Source of the DNA: Streptomyces sp. NBRC 110028
GTDB taxonomy: Bacteria; Actinomycetota; Actinomycetes; Streptomycetales; Streptomycetaceae
Assembly: GCF_001417735.1 (NCBI RefSeq)
Contig: NZ_BBUZ01000024.1
Location: 678,094-742,093, forward strand
Direction: 5' to 3'
DNA: 64,000 bases
The notes below the pieces were generated by a model that worked only from the letters and a program-made list of their open reading frames with translations, searched no databases and was not told where the DNA came from. The translations under genes and the position numbers were made by a program. Below are positions 54,990 through 64,000 of the stretch, piece after piece. Position 1 is the stretch's first letter; every line of letters begins with the position of its first letter.

Positions 54990-55535
54990 GTGTCTGACGC
55001 ATCCCTTCTCTCCTCCGAGCGCTCTCCGGCCGGTCCCGCCGCGCCGCCCAGCGCGGCCGATCTGCTGGACTTCGTCCGTCGTACCGCCGCCGACGCCGAC
55101 CTCGTCGCCTCGCTCCCGCTCGATCCAGAGGGCCGCACCTGGCTGCGGCTGGACGGTCCGGGCGGCAGCGAGGCGTGGCTGATCGCCTGGCCGCCCGGCA
55201 CCGGCACCGGCTGGCACGACCACGGCGGTTCGCACGGGGCGTTCGTGACGGCGGCCGGTGAGCTGAACGAACAGTCGCTGGCCGTCAGCCTGCCCACCGA
55301 AGGCTGGAAGACCCTCGAACTGGCTCAGGACGTGGACCGCGAACGGCGGCTGTCCGCCGGGCTCGGCCGGGCCTTCGGCGCGCACCATGTCCATGAGGTC
55401 ATCAACCCGTCGTCGGAGCGGCACGCGGTGTCGGTGCACGCCTACTATCCGCCGCTGCCGCTGATGCGGCGCTACAGCCGCACCGGCCAGGTGCTGCGGC
55501 TGGAGCAGGTCGAGCGGCCGCAGGAATGGGAGTAG
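54990..55535 (+). CDS. Cysteine dioxygenase family protein
   Basis: A 181-residue cupin that oxidises cysteine to cysteine sulfinate with iron and oxygen. Metal-site histidines are visible in GWHDHGGSHGAF and the later HHVHEVIN; AYYPPLPLMRRY is a typical C-terminal signature. GTG 54990 has AGGA eight bases upstream. It follows the cysteine-rich leader peptide and is followed after five bases by the rhodanese gene, forming a sulfur-catabolism unit that probably prevents cysteine excess. Confidence 0.88.
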   Translation: MSDASLLSSERSPAGPAAPPSAADLLDFVRRTAADADLVASLPLDPEGRTWLRLDGPGGSEAWLIAWPPGTGTGWHDHGGSHGAFVTAAGELNEQSLAVSLPTEGWKTLELAQDVDRERRLSAGLGRAFGAHHVHEVINPSSERHAVSVHAYYPPLPLMRRYSRTGQVLRLEQVERPQEWE

Positions 55536-55540
55536 CGACG

Positions 55541-55927
55541 ATGGGCGCGACGAAGCGGAGCGTGGACGAACTGCTGGCCGAGGCCCGCCAGGGGCTGGAC
55601 CGGCTCGGCCCCGAGGAGGCCGTTGCCGTGCAGTCCGCGGGCGGACTGCTGGTCGACATCCGGTACGCGGCGCTGCGGGAGCGCGACGGCACCATCCCGG
55701 GGGCGCTGATCGTCGAGCGGAACGAGCTGGAGTGGCGGCTCGACCCGCAGTGCGACCACCGGCTGCCCGAGGCCACGCACCACGATCTGCGGGTGGTGGT
55801 GGTCTGCAACGAGGGCTACGCGTCGAGCTTCGCGGCGGTCTCGCTACGGCAGCTGGGCCTGACGCGGGCGACCGATCTGGTCGGCGGCTTCCAGGCATGG
55901 CGAGCGGCCGGTCTCCCGGTGCACTGA
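55541..55927 (+). CDS. Rhodanese-domain protein
   Basis: A 128-residue single-domain rhodanese. LLVDIRYAALRERDGTIPGA and VVVCNEGYASSFAAVSLRQL give the CH2A motif and the active-site loop, with the sulfur-carrying cysteine in VCNEGYAS. It transfers sulfane sulfur to an acceptor. GGGAG precedes ATG 55541 by eight bases; an ATG at 55526 overlaps the dioxygenase stop. It probably works with the upstream cysteine dioxygenase. Confidence 0.88.
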   Translation: MGATKRSVDELLAEARQGLDRLGPEEAVAVQSAGGLLVDIRYAALRERDGTIPGALIVERNELEWRLDPQCDHRLPEATHHDLRVVVVCNEGYASSFAAVSLRQLGLTRATDLVGGFQAWRAAGLPVH

Positions 55928-55975
55928 CCGAGCCGGACCGCCCCCGTAGCGGCCTCGGGCCCGCGGGCCGCAGGG

Positions 55976-56587
55976 TCAGGCGTCGGGCAGATGGTGCTCC
56001 AGCAGCTCCGGGTCCTCGCCCTCCTCCTCCAGCGCGCGCCGCACCACCCGGAGCGCCAGGCCCTCGGGGTACCCCTTGCGGGCGAGCATTCCGGCGAGGC
56101 GGCGCAGCCGCTTGTCCCGGTCGAGGCCGCAGGTGGTGCGCAGCTTGCGCTCGACCAGCTCGCGGGCGGTCTGCTCCTCCTGGTCGGCGTCGAGCTGTTC
56201 CACGGCCTCCGCGATCACCGCGGAGTCGACGCCCTTGGTGCGCAGCTCTCGGGCGAGCGCCCGGCGGGCCAGGCCCCGGCTGTGGTGCCGGGACTCCACC
56301 CAGGCGTCCGCGAACGCCGCGTCGTCGATCAGCCCGACGTCCTCGAACCGGGACAGCACCTCCTGTGCCGCCTCGTCGGGGATGCCACGGGCGCTCAGGG
56401 CGTCCGCGAGCTGCTTACGGGTGCGCGGGGTCCCGGTGAGCAGGCGCAGGCAAATCGCCCGCGCCTGCTCCTCCGGGCCGAGCGGCGTCCCCTGCTCGGC
56501 CCTCGACGAGGAGGGGGCGCCGCGATCCGGACGGTCCGGGGGCTCCGGACGGCCCGGGCCGTCCGGCCAGTCGGTCCGCCGTGTCAT
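55976..56587 (-). CDS. recX: RecX regulator of RecA
   Basis: A 203-residue RecX protein that binds RecA filaments and limits their growth. The three-helix repeats are seen as AICLRLLTGTPRTRKQLADAL, VGLIDDAAFADAWVESR and MLARKGYPEGLALRVVRRAL. The first ~35 residues are a Pro/Arg/Asp-rich leader. It starts three bases after the recA stop, so the two genes are coupled and share the SOS promoter. Confidence 0.95.
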   Translation of the reverse strand: MTRRTDWPDGPGRPEPPDRPDRGAPSSSRAEQGTPLGPEEQARAICLRLLTGTPRTRKQLADALSARGIPDEAAQEVLSRFEDVGLIDDAAFADAWVESRHHSRGLARRALARELRTKGVDSAVIAEAVEQLDADQEEQTARELVERKLRTTCGLDRDKRLRRLAGMLARKGYPEGLALRVVRRALEEEGEDPELLEHHLPDA

Positions 56588-56590
56588 GGA

Positions 56591-57733
56591 TCAGCTCTTC
56601 GTGGCGGCGGTCTTGGCCGCCTTCGCCCCGGACTTGGCCGCCGGGGCGGCCGCGGCCTTCGCCGGCGCGGCGGCGGGCGCGGCGGCGGGCGCGGCACCCG
56701 CCGCGTCCGGGCCGGGCTCGGCGGCCGGGTCCGCGGGCTTCACACCGATCCCGAGCTTCTCCTTGATCTTCTTCTCGATCTCATTGGCGAGATCGGGGTT
56801 GTCCTTCAGGAAATTGCGGGCGTTCTCCTTGCCCTGGCCGAGCTGGTCGCCCTCGTAGGTGTACCAGGCGCCGGACTTGCGGACGAAGCCGTGCTCGACG
56901 CCCATGTCGATCAGACCGCCCTCGCGGCTGATGCCCTGGCCGTAGAGGATGTCGAACTCGGCCTGCTTGAAGGGCGGCGCGACCTTGTTCTTGACGACCT
57001 TGCAGCGGGTGCGGTTGCCCACTGCCTCCGTACCGTCCTTGAGGGTCTCGATACGGCGGATGTCGATGCGGACCGAGGCGTAGAACTTCAGTGCCCGGCC
57101 ACCGGTCGTCGTCTCCGGAGAGCCGAACATGACGCCGATCTTCTCGCGCAGCTGGTTGATGAAGATCGCGGTGGTCTTGGACTGGTTCAGCGCACTGGTG
57201 ATCTTCCGGAGCGCCTGGCTCATCAGCCGGGCCTGGAGTCCGACGTGGGAGTCGCCCATCTCACCCTCGATCTCCGCGCGCGGCACCAGCGCGGCGACGG
57301 AGTCGATGACGATGAGGTCGAGGGCACCGGAGCGGACCAGCATGTCGGTGATCTCGAGCGCCTGCTCGCCGTTGTCCGGCTGGGACAGGATCAGCGAATC
57401 CGTGTCCACGCCCAGCTTCTGCGCGTAGTCGGGGTCGAGCGCGTGCTCCGCGTCCACGAAGGCCACGGCGCCGCCCGCCCGCTGCGCGTTGGCCACCGCG
57501 TGCAGGGTCAGGGTCGTCTTACCGGAGGACTCCGGGCCGTAGACCTCCACCACGCGGCCGCGCGGGATGCCGCCCACACCGAGGGCGACGTCGAGAGCGG
57601 TCGACCCGGTGGGAATCACCTCGATGGGGTCGTTCGGCCGGTCGCCCATGCGCATCACGGCGCCTTTGCCGAACTGCCGTTCAATCTGTGCGAGCGCGGC
57701 GTCGAGCGCCTTCTCGCGGTCGTTTCCTGCCAT
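56591..57733 (-). CDS. recA: RecA recombinase
   Basis: A 380-residue Rec[10 protein letters not shown] (P-loop), [24 protein letters not shown] core, [12 protein letters not shown] and the L1/L2 loops ([27 protein letters not shown]) are complete. An Ala/Pro/Lys-rich C-terminal tail of about 45 residues is typical of Streptomyces. It catalyses strand exchange and triggers LexA cleavage. ATG 57733 is the standard start; a much longer open frame reaching back to 60190 is not protein-like upstream. The promoter has an SOS box at 57847-57862. Confidence 0.98.
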   Translation of the reverse strand: MAGNDREKALDAALAQIERQFGKGAVMRMGDRPNDPIEVIPTGSTALDVALGVGGIPRGRVVEVYGPESSGKTTLTLHAVANAQRAGGAVAFVDAEHALDPDYAQKLGVDTDSLILSQPDNGEQALEITDMLVRSGALDLIVIDSVAALVPRAEIEGEMGDSHVGLQARLMSQALRKITSALNQSKTTAIFINQLREKIGVMFGSPETTTGGRALKFYASVRIDIRRIETLKDGTEAVGNRTRCKVVKNKVAPPFKQAEFDILYGQGISREGGLIDMGVEHGFVRKSGAWYTYEGDQLGQGKENARNFLKDNPDLANEIEKKIKEKLGIGVKPADPAAEPGPDAAGAAPAAAPAAAPAKAAAAPAAKSGAKAAKTAATKS

Positions 57734-57846
57734 GGGTTCCACCCGGTTTGCTTGAGTCGATCGCTTCACGTCCATGACGCTAGCGCCTGCCACTGACAAG
57801 CGGCCCGGACGTGCTCGGCCTGTGGATAACCGGGCCGGGCCTCCAT

Positions 57847-57862
57847 GAGAATGGATGTTCGA
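57847..57862 (-). promoter_or_regulatory. LexA-binding SOS box of recA
   Basis: Read leftward, TCGAACATCCATTCTC matches the SOS consensus with a perfect left half and the weaker right half ATTC. It lies 114-129 bp upstream of the recA ATG, matching the recA SOS box described in Streptomyces as I recall it. It overlaps no gene; the AI-2E gene ends at 57871. Confidence 0.8.
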
Positions 57863-57870
57863 TTTTTGTG

Positions 57871-59076
57871 TCAACTGCGCCGGGACAGCGCGTGCCGCAC
57901 CCGCGCCAGCGCGGAGGCACCGCGCCGCCGCGTGCGCCCGTGCATCCGCGGGTCGTCCGTCACGTCGTAGCGCTTGATGTACGCGCCGAGGAACGCCTGC
58001 AGCGTCGCGGTCGCCGGAATCGCGATCAGCGCCCCCACCGCGCCGAGCAGCGCGGTGCCCGCGATCACCGAGCCGAAGGAGACCGCGGGGTGGATGTCCA
58101 CGGTCCGCGCCGTGATCCTCGGCTGCAGCAGGTAGTTCTCGAACTGCTGGTAGACCACGACGAAGACCAGCACCCAGATCGCGTACCAGGGGTTGACGGT
58201 GAAGGCGATCAGCATCGGCAGGGCACCCGCCAGATAGGTGCCGATGGTCGGGATGAACTGCGAGATCAGCCCCACCCAGACGGCCAGCGCCGGGGCGTAG
58301 GGCACGCCCAGGCTCTCCAGCAGGATGTAGTGCGCTGCCCCGGAGATCAGCGCCATCAGGCCGCGCGAGTAGATGTAGCCACCGGTCTTGGCGACCGCGA
58401 TCTCCCAGGCCCGCAGCACCTCGGTCTGCCGGTTCGGCGGCAGGACGGAGCACAGCGCGCGGCGCAGCCGGGGGCCGTCGGCGGCGAAGTAGAAGGCGAA
58501 CAGCGTCACCGTGAGGAGCTTGAAGAGCCCGCCGAGCACCTGCGTCGAGACGTCCAGCACATTGTCGGCGCTGTTCTTCACATAGCTCTGCAGCCAGTCG
58601 GAGTGGAGCAGGCTGTCCTGGATCTCCAGCCGCGACAACCGGGTGTGGAACGTGTCGTTGACCCAGCTGACCACCTGATCGAGGTACTTGGGGAAGTCCT
58701 GGACCATCGTCATGATCTGGTCGGCCAGCATCGAGCCGAGCAGGGTGAAGAAGCCCGCGGCGCCGATGAGGATGCCGAGGAAGACCAGCCCGGTGGCCAG
58801 GCCCCGGCGGACGCCGCGCGCGGCCATGCGGTCCACGGCCGGCTCGACCGCGAGGGCCAGGAAGAACGCGATCAGGACGTTCAGCAGCAGTCCGGTCAGC
58901 TGATCGAAGGCCCAGGTGGCAAGCCGATAACAGGCCACCAGGGCGAGGGCGAGCACCATGGCTCGGGGCAGCCAGCGCGGCATGCGCGCGGACTGCGCCG
59001 ACGCGTCCTTGGGGGCCTGTGCGGTGGTCGGGACGCCGTCGGCGTCGGGGGAGAGGGTCTCTTCGGTCGGGGCCAC
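57871..59076 (-). CDS. AI-2E family (PerM/TqsA-like) membrane protein
   Basis: A 401-residue membrane protein with about seven or eight helices. Family segments are [39 protein letters not shown] and [18 protein letters not shown]. Some members export autoinducer-2 or sodium; most are uncharacterised. It lies directly upstream of recA in the same orientation, but recA has its own SOS promoter. The C-terminal ~30 residues are basic. Confidence 0.88.
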   Translation of the reverse strand: MAPTEETLSPDADGVPTTAQAPKDASAQSARMPRWLPRAMVLALALVACYRLATWAFDQLTGLLLNVLIAFFLALAVEPAVDRMAARGVRRGLATGLVFLGILIGAAGFFTLLGSMLADQIMTMVQDFPKYLDQVVSWVNDTFHTRLSRLEIQDSLLHSDWLQSYVKNSADNVLDVSTQVLGGLFKLLTVTLFAFYFAADGPRLRRALCSVLPPNRQTEVLRAWEIAVAKTGGYIYSRGLMALISGAAHYILLESLGVPYAPALAVWVGLISQFIPTIGTYLAGALPMLIAFTVNPWYAIWVLVFVVVYQQFENYLLQPRITARTVDIHPAVSFGSVIAGTALLGAVGALIAIPATATLQAFLGAYIKRYDVTDDPRMHGRTRRRGASALARVRHALSRRS

Positions 59077-59184
59077 CCGGCAAGTGTGGCGTACACCCGT
59101 CCAAAAAATCCGGCCGCCCCGGGAGTCCGCCTCCCTCTCCCACGTCCCGGACCGTACTCGGCGCCCGCCGGCCGCCCGTTGGCG

Positions 59185-59379
59185 TCAGCGCTTCTCGGCC
59201 GGGATCTCCATCGCGGCGCACACCCCGCGCCAGACGTCCCTGGCATCCCATCCCGCGGCGAGCGCCTGGTGGACGGTCCGGCCGCCGAGCTGGGACATCA
59301 CATGATCGCGCGCGAAGGAGTCGGCGTAGGCCTCGCCGAAGTGATCCGCCATCCGCTGCCAGAAGACCGTCAACCGCAT
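59185..59379 (-). CDS. DUF3046 protein
   Basis: A 64-residue protein, [20 protein letters not shown] to the end, matching the small actinobacterial DUF3046 family commonly found close to recA/recX. It is helical and soluble with no catalytic motif. ATG 59379 is used; the upstream extension is low-complexity. Function is unknown. Confidence 0.85.
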   Translation of the reverse strand: MRLTVFWQRMADHFGEAYADSFARDHVMSQLGGRTVHQALAAGWDARDVWRGVCAAMEIPAEKR

Positions 59380-59458
59380 GCGACCAGTATCGCGCTCCCG
59401 GGGTGCACCGGGGCGTGAGCCCCCTTCCGGGGGCGTTTTCCGCCCTACGGTCTGTCCC

Positions 59459-60415
59459 ATGGATCGATCCGCAGCAGTCCCCTCCTCCCCGTCCACGCCG
59501 CCCGCGCCCGCCTCGCCGCTCGCGCGCGCCGCGCGGTTCGTGTGGCTGACCGCACGCGTGCTCGAGCAGCGCCGGTTCGCGTATCACTTCCAGGACGCCG
59601 ACGCCGAGCCGGTCGAGACCGCGCTCGCCGCGTACCTGGGCGCCGATGGGGGCTACGGCCACGCCCTGGAGCCGGATCTGCGCGGACCGGTGAGCCAGCC
59701 GCAGCACGCCGCGCACGCCCTGCGGGTGCTCGACGGGATCCGCCGCTGCGGCGGGCAGCGGGTCGAGCGGCTGTGCCGCTATCTGACCGCGATCTCCACC
59801 CGGGACGGCGCACTGCCCGCGTGTCACCCGTCGCTGCGCGACTACCCGGCCGCCCCCTGGATCCGGCCGGCGGACCATCCGCGCGGCGATCTGCTGACCA
59901 CCGGTCCTGTGGTGGGGCTGCTGCACCGCAACGAGGTGTGGCACGCCTGGCTGTTCCGGGCCACGGACTTCTGCTGGGCGGCGGTGACGGCGCTGGAGGA
60001 GGGCGCGCCGGCGCGTCCGTACGAGGTGGGGGCGGCCGTCGCCTTCCTGGACGGCGCGCCGGACCGGGCGCGCGCCGAGCAGATGGCCGAGCGGCTGGGC
60101 CGCCGGGTGCGGGAGCGGCGGCTGGTGGTGCTGGACCCCGAGCGCGCCGAGGACGACCCCCCGCCGCCCGGCCACGGCCCCGGTGAGCACACCTTCGTGT
60201 ACGACATCGCCCGTACGCCCGGCTCGCTGGCCCGCCGCTGGTTCACCGACGCGGAGGTGGAGCGCTCGCTGGACTTCCTGGCGGACGCGCAGCGGGAGGA
60301 CGGCGGCTGGCCGGTCCGGCGGCGGACCTGGACCGCGGGGGCGGCTCTGGAGTGGCGGCCGGTGGTGACCGTCGAGGCGCTGCTCACGCTGCGCGCCTAC
60401 GGGCGGGCGGTCTGA
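59459..60415 (+). CDS. Alpha/alpha-toroid (prenyltransferase/terpene-cyclase-like) protein
   Basis: A 318-residue protein with repeated helix pairs and [11 protein letters not shown] and [10 protein letters not shown] motifs, like the QW-type repeats of prenyltransferase/squalene-cyclase toroids. No DxDD or zinc site is visible, so a cyclase or transferase reaction is doubtful. Conserved relatives occur near recA in Streptomyces as I recall. It starts at ATG 59459 and is divergent from DUF3046. Confidence 0.78.
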   Translation: MDRSAAVPSSPSTPPAPASPLARAARFVWLTARVLEQRRFAYHFQDADAEPVETALAAYLGADGGYGHALEPDLRGPVSQPQHAAHALRVLDGIRRCGGQRVERLCRYLTAISTRDGALPACHPSLRDYPAAPWIRPADHPRGDLLTTGPVVGLLHRNEVWHAWLFRATDFCWAAVTALEEGAPARPYEVGAAVAFLDGAPDRARAEQMAERLGRRVRERRLVVLDPERAEDDPPPPGHGPGEHTFVYDIARTPGSLARRWFTDAEVERSLDFLADAQREDGGWPVRRRTWTAGAALEWRPVVTVEALLTLRAYGRAV

Positions 60416-60478
60416 GAGGTCGCCGCACTGACCTGCGAAGACGACTCGTTGTCAGTGGGGCGGTGCACGATGGGGGGC

Positions 60479-63400
60479 ATGGCACGGTCGGCGCTGCACG
60501 CATTGTCCCCGGCCACCCGCGGGTGGTTCACGGGCGCCTTCACCGCGCCCACGGCCGCCCAGGAGGGGGCCTGGCGGGCGATCGGCGAGGGCTCGGACGT
60601 GCTGGTGGTCGCCCCGACCGGCTCCGGCAAGACGCTGGCGGCGTTCCTGGCGGCGCTGGACCGGCTGGCCGCCGAGCCTCCGCCCGCCGAGGCCCGCAAG
60701 CGCTGCCGGGTGCTGTATGTGTCGCCGCTGAAGGCCCTGGCGGTGGATGTGGAGCGCAATCTGCGCAGCCCGCTCACCGGCATCCGGCACGAATCGGCGC
60801 GCCTGGGCCTGCCCGAGCCGGAGATCCGGGTGGGCATCCGCTCGGGCGACACCCCGGCCGCCGAGCGCCGCGCCCTGGCCACCCGCCCACCGGACATCCT
60901 CATCACCACCCCCGAGTCACTGTTCCTGATGCTCACCTCCGCCACCCGGGAGGCGCTGCGCGGCGTGGAGACGGTGATCCTGGACGAGGTGCACGCCGTC
61001 GCGGGGACGAAACGCGGCGCGCATCTGGCCCTGTCCCTGGAGCGGCTGGACGAGCTGCTGGAGCGGCCCGCCCGGCGGATCGGCCTGTCGGCGACGGTGC
61101 GCCCGGTGGACGAGGTGGCGCGCTATCTGTCGCCGCGGCGCGCGGTGGAGATCGTCCAGCCGCCCTCGGGCAAGGAGTTCGACCTGTCGGTGGTCGTCCC
61201 CGTCGAGGATCTGGGGGAGCTGGGCGGCTCCCCGGCCCAGGACGGGCAGCCGGGCGAGAAGCCGTCGATCTGGCCGCATGTGGAGGAGCGGATCGCCGAT
61301 CTCGTCCAGGCGCACCGGTCCACGATCGTCTTCGCCAACTCCCGCCGGCTGGCCGAGCGGCTGTGCAACCGGCTCAACGAGATCGCCTACGAGCGGGCCA
61401 CCGGTGAGGCGCTGCCCGAGGACCACTCCCCCGCCGAGCTGATGGCGGAGGCCGGTGCGGCCCGTGGCGCGCCCGCGCTGCTCGCCCGCGCCCACCACGG
61501 CTCGGTGTCCAAGGAGCAGCGGGCCCTGGTCGAGGAGGATCTGAAGGCGGGCCGGCTGCCCGCCGTCGTGGCCACCTCCAGCCTGGAGCTGGGCATCGAC
61601 ATGGGCGCGGTGGACCTGGTGATCCAGGTCGAGTCGCCGCCCTCGGTGGCCTCCGGGCTGCAGCGGGTGGGCCGGGCGGGCCACCAGGTGGGCGCGGTCT
61701 CCACCGGTGTGGTGTTCCCCAAATACCGCGGCGATCTGGTGCAGGCTGCGGTGGTCACCGAGCGGATGCGGGAAGGAGCCATCGAGTCGCTGCGGGTGCC
61801 CGCGAACCCGCTGGACGTGCTCGCCCAGCAGCTCATCGCCATGACGGCCATGGACAGCTGGGACGTGGAGGAGCTGCTGGCCCTGGTCCGCCGCGCCGCC
61901 CCGTTCGCCTCGCTCCCGGAGTCGGCGTACACCTCGGTCCTCGACATGCTCGCGGGCCGCTATCCCTCCGACGCCTTCGCCGAGCTGCGGCCGCGCCTGG
62001 TGTGGGACCGGGTCGCCCATACGGTCACGGGGCGGCCGGGGGCGCAGCGGCTCGCGGTGACCTCCGGCGGCACCATCCCCGACCGCGGGCTGTTCGGCGT
62101 CTTCCTGGCGGGCGCGGACCCGAAGAAGGGCGGCGGCCAATCCGATACAGCAGCGCGAAGCGCCTCCACTCGGGGCGGTGGCGGGCGACGGGTGGGCGAG
62201 CTGGACGAGGAGATGGTCTACGAGTCCCGGGTGGGCGATGTGTTCACCCTGGGCACCACGTCCTGGCGGATCGAGGACATCACCCGCGACCGCGTCCTGG
62301 TCTCCCCCGCTCCCGGCGTCCCCGGCCGGCTCCCCTTCTGGAAGGGCGACCAGCTCGGCCGCCCGCTGGAGCTGGGCCGGGCACTGGGCGCGTTCCTGCG
62401 GGAGGTCGGCGCCCTCGCCCCCGAGAAGGCCCGGGAGCGGCTGCTGGCCGCCGGGCTCGACGCCTGGGCCGCCGGCAACGTGATCGCGTACCTCGACGAA
62501 CAGCGCCAGGCCTGCGGCCATGTGCCGGACGACCGGACGATCGTGGTGGAGCGCTTCCGTGACGAGCTGGGCGACTGGCGCGTGGTGGTCCACTCCCCCT
62601 TCGGGGCCCAGGTCCACGCCCCCTGGGCGCTCGCGCTCGGCGCGCGGCTGTCCGAGCGGTACGGCATGGACGCCCAGGTGATGCACGCGGACGACGGCAT
62701 CGTGCTGCGGCTGCCCGACGCGGACCTCATGGGCCTGGACCTGCTGGACGCGGATCCGATGCGGCAGGGCACCGAGTACGACGGCGAGCAGTGCCCCATC
62801 GGCGCGGCCGATGTCGCCTTCGACCAGGGCGAGGTGTCCCAGATCGTCACCGACCAGGTCGGCGGCTCGGCCCTGTTCGCCTCCCGGTTCCGCGAATGCG
62901 CCGCCCGCGCCCTGCTGTTGCCGCGCCGCGACCCCGGCAAGCGCACCCCGCTGTGGCAGCAGCGCCAGCGCGCCGCCCAGCTCCTCCAGGTGGCGAGCGA
63001 GTTCGGTTCGTTCCCCATCGTCCTGGAGGCCGTCCGCGAATGTCTTCAGGACGTCTTCGACGTGCCCGGCCTCACCGAGCTGATGGGCGACATCGAGGCG
63101 CGTCGGGTGCGGCTGGTGGAGGTGACCACCCCGGAGCCGTCCCCCTTCGCCCGCTCGCTGCTCTTCGGCTACGTCGCGCAGTTCCTTTACGAGGGCGACT
63201 CGCCGCTGGCCGAGCGGCGCGCCGCGGCCCTGTCCCTGGACTCGCGGCTGCTGGCCGAGCTGCTGGGCCAGGCCGAGCTGCGCGAGCTGCTGGACGCCGA
63301 TGTCCTGGCCGAGCTGGAGTGCGAGCTGCAATGGCTCACCGAGGACCGCCGGGTCAAGGACGCCGAGGGCGTCGCCGATCTGCTGCGGCTGCTCGGCCCG

Positions 63401-64000
63401 CTCACCGGCGCCGAGCTGGCCGGGCGCGGCGCCGAACCGGCGTGGGCGGAGGAGCTGGAGCGGGCCCGGCGCGCCATCCGGGTCCGTATCGCGGGCGAGG
63501 AGCACTGGGCGGCCGTCGAGGACGCGGGGCGGCTGCGCGACGCGCTGGGTACGGCGCTGCCGGTCGGCGTCCCCGAGGCGTTCACCGAACCGGTCGCGGA
63601 CCCGCTCGGCGATCTGCTGGCCCGTTACGCCCGCACCCACGGCCCGTTCACCTCCGCCGAGGCGGCCGCCCGGCTGGGCCTGGGCTCGGCCGTCACCGAC
63701 GGCGCGCTGCAGCGCCTGGCCGCGAGCGGCCGCGTCGTCCAGGGCGAATTCCGCCCACCCGTCGCCCACCACCACCCTTCTGACGATGCGCTTCGCGCGC
63801 CCTCCTTCTTGGGCCTGGGACAGGAGTGGTGTGACGCCGCCGTGCTGCGCCGGCTGCGCCGCCGCTCGCTGGCCGCGCTGCGCCAGGAGCTGGAGCCCGT
63901 ACCGCCCTCGGCGCTCGCCGCCTTCCTCCCCCAGTGGCAGCATCTGGGCACCCACAGCCTGCGGGGCGTCGACGGGCTGGTGCGCGCCATCGAGCAGCTG
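60479..64000 (+). CDS. lhr: Lhr-family ATP-dependent helicase (C-terminus beyond window)
   Basis: 1,174 codons are present and the frame stays open to the window edge; Lhr proteins are about 1,500 residues. Motifs are PTGSGKT (46-52), DEVHAV from 169, SLELGIDMGAVD and QRVGRAGHQ. The winged-helix and Lhr beta-sheet bundle regions follow. It is a 3'-5' DNA/RNA-DNA helicase linked to DNA repair. Two short insertions (about residues 558-573 and 1092-1107) correspond to inverted copies of one palindromic element. ATG 60479 or the in-frame ATG 60470 are both possible starts. Confidence 0.92.
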   Translation, partial: MARSALHALSPATRGWFTGAFTAPTAAQEGAWRAIGEGSDVLVVAPTGSGKTLAAFLAALDRLAAEPPPAEARKRCRVLYVSPLKALAVDVERNLRSPLTGIRHESARLGLPEPEIRVGIRSGDTPAAERRALATRPPDILITTPESLFLMLTSATREALRGVETVILDEVHAVAGTKRGAHLALSLERLDELLERPARRIGLSATVRPVDEVARYLSPRRAVEIVQPPSGKEFDLSVVVPVEDLGELGGSPAQDGQPGEKPSIWPHVEERIADLVQAHRSTIVFANSRRLAERLCNRLNEIAYERATGEALPEDHSPAELMAEAGAARGAPALLARAHHGSVSKEQRALVEEDLKAGRLPAVVATSSLELGIDMGAVDLVIQVESPPSVASGLQRVGRAGHQVGAVSTGVVFPKYRGDLVQAAVVTERMREGAIESLRVPANPLDVLAQQLIAMTAMDSWDVEELLALVRRAAPFASLPESAYTSVLDMLAGRYPSDAFAELRPRLVWDRVAHTVTGRPGAQRLAVTSGGTIPDRGLFGVFLAGADPKKGGGQSDTAARSASTRGGGGRRVGELDEEMVYESRVGDVFTLGTTSWRIEDITRDRVLVSPAPGVPGRLPFWKGDQLGRPLELGRALGAFLREVGALAPEKARERLLAAGLDAWAAGNVIAYLDEQRQACGHVPDDRTIVVERFRDELGDWRVVVHSPFGAQVHAPWALALGARLSERYGMDAQVMHADDGIVLRLPDADLMGLDLLDADPMRQGTEYDGEQCPIGAADVAFDQGEVSQIVTDQVGGSALFASRFRECAARALLLPRRDPGKRTPLWQQRQRAAQLLQVASEFGSFPIVLEAVRECLQDVFDVPGLTELMGDIEARRVRLVEVTTPEPSPFARSLLFGYVAQFLYEGDSPLAERRAAALSLDSRLLAELLGQAELRELLDADVLAELECELQWLTEDRRVKDAEGVADLLRLLGPLTGAELAGRGAEPAWAEELERARRAIRVRIAGEEHWAAVEDAGRLRDALGTALPVGVPEAFTEPVADPLGDLLARYARTHGPFTSAEAAARLGLGSAVTDGALQRLAASGRVVQGEFRPPVAHHHPSDDALRAPSFLGLGQEWCDAAVLRRLRRRSLAALRQELEPVPPSALAAFLPQWQHLGTHSLRGVDGLVRAIEQL
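62153..62198 (+). repeat. Palindromic element copy 1 inside lhr
   Basis: GCGCGAAGCGC, 13 variable bases, GGTGG, one base, then GGGCGACGGGTGGGCG. The first part is a 4-bp hairpin with a GAA loop. The frame is kept open, adding residues such as DTAARSAS where Lhr proteins normally run straight from ADPKKGGG to RRVGELDEE. Confidence 0.7.
63752..63798 (-). repeat. Palindromic element copy 2 inside lhr, inverted
   Basis: On the minus strand this reads GCGCGAAGCGC, 14 bases, GGTGG, one base, GGGCGACGGGTGGGCG, the same element as at 62153-62198. It adds residues around VAHHHPSDDALRAPS before the conserved GQEWCDAAVLRRL segment, again without breaking the frame. Confidence 0.7.

Noticed and set aside
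56591..60190. Apparent fusion of recA to a long upstream frame
   Set aside because: Everything upstream of [14 protein letters not shown] is low-complexity text overlapping the AI-2E gene in another frame. RecA has its usual start and its own SOS box.
60917..63955. Open frame of about 1,000 codons on the minus strand opposite lhr
   Set aside because: Shadow of the lhr coding frame; Gln/Gly/Arg-rich with no motif, whereas the plus frame shows complete helicase motifs.

Overview
The window looks like a Streptomyces chromosome, or a close relative. GC is very high, third positions are almost always G or C, and GTG and TTG starts are common. The gene order recQ-rnhB-nrdJ-nrdR-lexA-dinG-hflX-rsh-dapF-miaA-miaB-gluABCD-recX-recA is the familiar core of that genus. 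Most of the window is therefore well-known housekeeping sequence. Identification rests on motif recognition only; no database search was possible.

The left 11.4 kb is accessory and is the most interesting part. A leftward operon encodes two ATP-grasp ligases flanking a DUF1611-type enzyme. Across a scarred, repeat-bearing gap lie a rightward EPSP-synthase (AroA) relative that lacks several canonical active-site residues, a HisC-like PLP aminotransferase, a small regulator made of two tandem LuxR-type HTH domains, and an MFS exporter. Five TTA codons fall in three of these genes, which suggests bldA-dependent, developmentally timed expression. The gap holds an IS110-like transposase remnant, a decayed flavin reductase and a ~146-bp direct repeat. 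I read this as a candidate biosynthetic cluster for a small amide-linked metabolite that I cannot match to a described pathway. It probably continues left of base 1.

From 11.5 to 24.6 kb come recQ (with a C-terminal phosphoribosyltransferase-like segment), rnhB, an ADP-ribosylglycohydrolase, a histidine phosphatase, a TetR regulator, a DUF4937 protein, a second HisC-like PLP enzyme and nrdJ-nrdR with paired NrdR boxes. lexA (with an SOS box) and dinG follow. Next is a three-gene NRPS-independent siderophore operon (aminotransferase, IucA/IucC synthetase, acyltransferase).

From 32.8 to 52.8 kb are a lipoprotein serine protease, hflX, an M1 peptidase, an Rsh enzyme with a degenerate synthetase motif, dapF, miaA, two small proteins, an extradiol-dioxygenase-like protein and miaB. 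These are followed by a TAXI-type binding protein, a two-component system and the gluABCD glutamate ABC transporter.

The right end has an FAD monooxygenase, a cysteine-rich leader peptide ahead of a cysteine dioxygenase and a rhodanese, recX-recA with an SOS box, an AI-2E-type membrane protein, DUF3046, a toroid-fold protein and the first 1,174 codons of an Lhr helicase. The lhr gene carries two copies, in opposite orientation, of a ~46-bp palindromic element inside its coding sequence.
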